NCBI GenBank assembly: GCA_035873375.1
Contig: JAYWMQ010000007.1
Span: 43,696 to 107,695, forward strand
DNA: 64,000 nt
Reading direction: 5' to 3'
Origin: Nitrospirota bacterium
GTDB taxonomy: Bacteria > Nitrospirota > Thermodesulfovibrionia > Thermodesulfovibrionales > JdFR-85
This document shows, one piece after another, positions 61,930 through 64,000 of this stretch (its first letter is position 1; every line of letters starts with the position of its first letter). The notes beneath the pieces were generated by a model. It was given only the letters and a program-made list of their open reading frames with translations, did not search any database and had not been told where the DNA came from. A program made the translations under genes and the position numbers.

Positions 61930-62706
61930 CTATGAATCCCATACTTTCCAGTCTGCTTTTCCCGTATTCCACAAGCTTTCCAACTCCGTCTTATCCCTTA
62001 ATGTATCCATCGGCTTCCAGAACCCATGATGTTTATATGCTGCCAACTGCCCGGATTCTGCGAGATTTTCCAGGGGATCGAGTTCCCAGTAAGTTTCATC
62101 TCCGTGGATATAATCAAACACTTCAGGCTCTAACACAAAAAAACCACCATTTATCCAGGAACCGTCCCCTCTTGGCTTCTCCTGAAAAGTCAGAACACTG
62201 TTTTTGTCATCCAGATTTATTGCACCAAATCTCCCCAATGGCTGGACTGCTGTTACGGTTGCAGCTTTCCCGTGTCTTCTATGAAAACTCAACAGATCAC
62301 CAATATTAATATCTCCCACACCATCGCCATAAGTAAGCATGAAGCTTTCGTTACCGATAAACTTTTGGACCCGTTTTATTCTTCCACCTGTCATTGTGTT
62401 CAACCCGGTGTCCACAAGTGTAATCTTCCATGCTTCGGCCTTGGAGTCATGAACCTCCATATTGTTTTCTTTCAGGTCTATTGTTACGTCGGATTGATGA
62501 AGAAAATAGTTGGCAAAATACTCCTTGATTATGTACCCCTTGTATCCCAGACAAATAACAAACTCCTTAAAACCATAGTGGGAATAAATCTTCATGATAT
62601 GCCACAAGATGGGCTTGCCGCCGATCTCTACCATTGGTTTCGGCTTAATAACGGTTTCTTCGCTTAAACGTGTACCGAGGCCACCGGCTAATATTACTAC
62701 TTTCAT
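61930..62706 (-). CDS. rfbF: Glucose-1-phosphate cytidylyltransferase
   Basis: A 258-residue nucleotidyltransferase that makes CDP-glucose, the entry to CDP-deoxysugars. It begins MKVVILAGGLGTRLSEETVIKPKPMVEIGGKPILWHIMKIYSHYG, the signature G-G-x-G-T-R loop plus the PKPMVEIGGKPILWHIM of RfbF. SFMLTYGDGVGDINI and GGFFVLEPEVFDYI complete the active site. ATG 62706 follows AAAGGATCC; a longer reading to 62778 is possible. The next step, CDP-glucose 4,6-dehydratase (RfbG), is not recognised here. Confidence 0.92.
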   Translation of the reverse strand: MKVVILAGGLGTRLSEETVIKPKPMVEIGGKPILWHIMKIYSHYGFKEFVICLGYKGYIIKEYFANYFLHQSDVTIDLKENNMEVHDSKAEAWKITLVDTGLNTMTGGRIKRVQKFIGNESFMLTYGDGVGDINIGDLLSFHRRHGKAATVTAVQPLGRFGAINLDDKNSVLTFQEKPRGDGSWINGGFFVLEPEVFDYIHGDETYWELDPLENLAESGQLAAYKHHGFWKPMDTLRDKTELESLWNTGKADWKVWDS

Positions 62707-62933
62707 GGGTCGGATCCTTTTTGTTGGGATAAGTAAGCTGACAAGCTGGCAAGCACAAAAACTGGCAAAAAAAGACATGCTACCGCCACCCCCAACGCAC
62801 CTGTTGGGTTTGGATTTTAATGAGTTCTTTCAGGGGGTTACATAATTGTAGGAATTGTGACATGCCCCCCTCATGTACGTTAAAAGTATATGATATTTGC
62901 TGTGGTGTGGTCAAGCCTTTTAACACCAGGCGG

Positions 62934-62986
62934 GCAGGATAACTGATTTTCTTTTCTTTAGACAGGATGGACAGGATAACTGATTA
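62934..62986. repeat. Short direct repeat
   Basis: CAGGATAACTGATT occurs at about 62936-62949 and 62973-62986, 37 bases apart, in the spacer between rfbF and the toxin gene. A similar run is found at about 63650-63680 in the form ATCCTGTTAATCCTGTC. Nothing suggests a function. Confidence 0.4.
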
Positions 62987-63009
62987 AAAAAACAGAGTTG
63001 ATTCTTAAA

Positions 63010-63375
63010 TTAACTCTGGTTATACGCAATGAAATCAATTTCTTTCACTGATACAAAATCAGTATCTGCACTCATAAGGGGAATACCAAGATAAGCAGAG
63101 GTTGCGGCTATGATCCCATCGGGAATTTTCAGTTTATACCTTTTCAGAAATTCTATGGTATAATTCTTGATACGTTTATTTATATCAATAATCACACAGT
63201 CCTCAAGAAAATCAAGAATTAATTTCTTTTCTTTCCTGTTTAGCCCTGGATATCCTAAAAGTTCTAATTCGGTAACAAACGATATATGAATTATCTGGCC
63301 ATCTAATAACTCTGCAATACGGGAATCACCTCCAAACAGATAAAGTGCAATATTTGTATCAATCAGTATATTCAT
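63010..63375 (-). CDS. vapC: VapC-like PIN-domain toxin
   Basis: A 121-residue PIN-domain ribonuclease. It carries MNILIDTNIALYLFGG (first Asp), FVTELELLGYPGL (Glu), and KIPDGIIAATSAYLGIPLMSADTDF (Asp cluster), the acidic residues that hold Mg in VapC. Such toxins usually cleave tRNA or rRNA and are neutralised by a linked antitoxin. Its start overlaps the upstream antitoxin by 17 bases, the usual arrangement. Confidence 0.85.
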   Translation of the reverse strand: MNILIDTNIALYLFGGDSRIAELLDGQIIHISFVTELELLGYPGLNRKEKKLILDFLEDCVIIDINKRIKNYTIEFLKRYKLKIPDGIIAATSAYLGIPLMSADTDFVSVKEIDFIAYNQS

Positions 63376-63541
63376 TCCACTCTTTTCTGATCCGCCTCTG
63401 GTAAGATAATGGTTCTTCTTTTAATTTTAGCTTGCCGATATACTTAGAGGTGTTAAGTGTTCTTACACTTTTAAGATCTCTCTGTATTTTTCGCCTTATT
63501 TTTGTAATGTCGTCACTCTTTTTAATTGAGATGGTGCCCAT
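63359..63541 (-). CDS. Antitoxin partner of the PIN toxin
   Basis: A 60-residue basic protein (MGTISIKKSDDITKIRRKIQRDLKSVRTLNTSKYIGKLKLKEEPLSYQRRIR) behind GGAGG. No known antitoxin family is certain from this, but the size, charge and 17-base overlap with the PIN gene make an antitoxin very likely. It would bind DNA or the toxin through its N- or C-terminal part respectively. Confidence 0.65.
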   Translation of the reverse strand: MGTISIKKSDDITKIRRKIQRDLKSVRTLNTSKYIGKLKLKEEPLSYQRRIRKEWNEYTD

Positions 63542-63715
63542 TGAATGCCTCCAGATACTGTAATGTTGTTTTGAACGATAGGATTCCTTGTTGTTGCTTA
63601 ATTATAACATAAAGTCTTTAGTCCGGCTGGTTGATCCTGTTGATATTTATCCTTCCATTATCCTGTTAATCCTGTCTGAATAGTATTTTCTGTTCAAGTT
63701 TGAATATTCAAAAAA

Positions 63716-63868
63716 TTATCGTCTTCTTTTAGCCTTTTTATATATACCCTCTCTTGTACCTATCAGAGTGACTGTGATCAACTTTTCCTCAATGAAATAA
63801 ACTATTCTGTACTCGGGTTTTCTTCCAAAATGATAGGAACGCTCCTTGTACAGAGCGCCAACTAATCC
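63716..63868 (-). pseudogene. RelE/ParE-family toxin, 5'-truncated
   Basis: Minus-strand reading 63868 to 63716 gives GLVGALYKERSYHFGRKPEYRIVYFIEEKLITVTLIGTREGIYKKAKRRR and a stop. This is the C-terminal half of a RelE-like toxin. The frame is closed on its upstream side, where sequence that looks like an IS begins, so the gene is cut. Its antitoxin is not visible. Confidence 0.65.
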
Positions 63869-64000
63869 TTAAAGAAGCGCGATAAAACAAAAAACAAACA
63901 GTAAGAGGTAGAAATGCCCCGAATCTATTGGTTAAAATAAGAAGCGTGGGAAGCGCAATAACCAAAGAAAGGGGCATTTCAAGTGAGCAAAATATCTAAA
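63869..64000 (+). mobile_element. Left end of a probable insertion sequence (continues beyond the window)
   Basis: The RelE-like gene is interrupted at about 63868. The sequence beyond has nested inverted repeats (AAATGCCCC 63912-63920 with GGGGCATTT 63971-63979; TTGGTTA 63928-63934 with TAACCAA 63959-63965) just before a GTG at 63983 that opens VSKISK to the window edge. The position and structure fit the leader of an IS transposase, with the ribosome site inside the stem. Family cannot be set. Confidence 0.4.

Noticed and set aside
63789..63977. A 62-residue minus-strand frame beginning MPLSLVIALPTLLILTN
   Set aside because: It crosses the junction between the toxin remnant and the insertion end and lies over a nested palindrome; the hydrophobic product is most likely a chance reading of the IS leader.
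1..64000. CRISPR array or tRNA genes
   Set aside because: I found no regularly spaced identical repeats with unique spacers and no convincing tRNA cloverleaf.

Overview
The window reads as a chromosomal segment of a Gram-negative bacterium, probably from the Nitrospirota or Desulfobacterota side of the tree. The support is a small triheme c7-type periplasmic cytochrome, a hybrid sensor kinase, dispersed palindromic repeats and a very large cell-surface polysaccharide locus. Taxonomy is an inference; there is no rRNA or tRNA here to settle it.

Layout. Bases 1-19.4 kb are mostly housekeeping: the start of hflX, a hybrid histidine kinase, trmN6 and cobB on the minus strand, a c7 cytochrome, ilvE, a cardiolipin-synthase-like enzyme, then a tight plus-strand run (amidase, GerMN protein, murI, rph, rdgB, ClC channel, ftsH, folP, pheT) with many 4-23 bp overlaps. 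A CopZ-like metal chaperone closes this part. From 19.4 to 62.7 kb nearly every gene lies on the minus strand and serves surface glycan synthesis. There are three WecA/MraY-type priming enzymes (one fused to a PilZ domain), a PglC/WcaJ-type sugar transferase, a carbamoyltransferase, a split transketolase plus aminotransferase, about eleven glycosyltransferases, two sulfotransferases, a CapA-like protein, an ATP-grasp enzyme, a radical SAM enzyme, Wzx and Wzy, several methyltransferases, and a nucleotide-sugar block (RfbF, FAD oxidoreductase, two NAD-epimerases, a cupin 3,5-epimerase, a C-methyltransferase). The end (63.0-64.0 kb) holds a VapBC-like toxin-antitoxin pair, a truncated RelE-like toxin and what looks like the start of an insertion sequence.

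How the genes may work together. Polyprenyl-phosphate is primed by one of four transferases, built up by GT2/GT4 enzymes, decorated by methyl, carbamoyl, acetyl and sulfo groups, flipped by Wzx and polymerised by Wzy. No Wza/Wzc export genes are in the window. The PilZ fusion suggests c-di-GMP input at the priming step, and a G10 tract inside one glycosyltransferase suggests on/off switching.

Most unusual signal. Four intergenic elements of about 122-142 bp (467-608, 28667-28788, 30108-30231, 36128-36252) share fixed linkers and a fixed architecture (long closing stem, hairpin 1, hairpin 2). The stems differ in sequence between copies by compensatory changes, so the fold is conserved more than the sequence. 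A REP-type tyrosine transposase lies at 38264-38944. Other palindromic families (7229-7295, 37215-37413, three hairpins at 40.1-41.8 kb, 44633-44777, 50901-50996), a decayed wzx copy and a decayed glycosyltransferase show that the locus is being remodelled.
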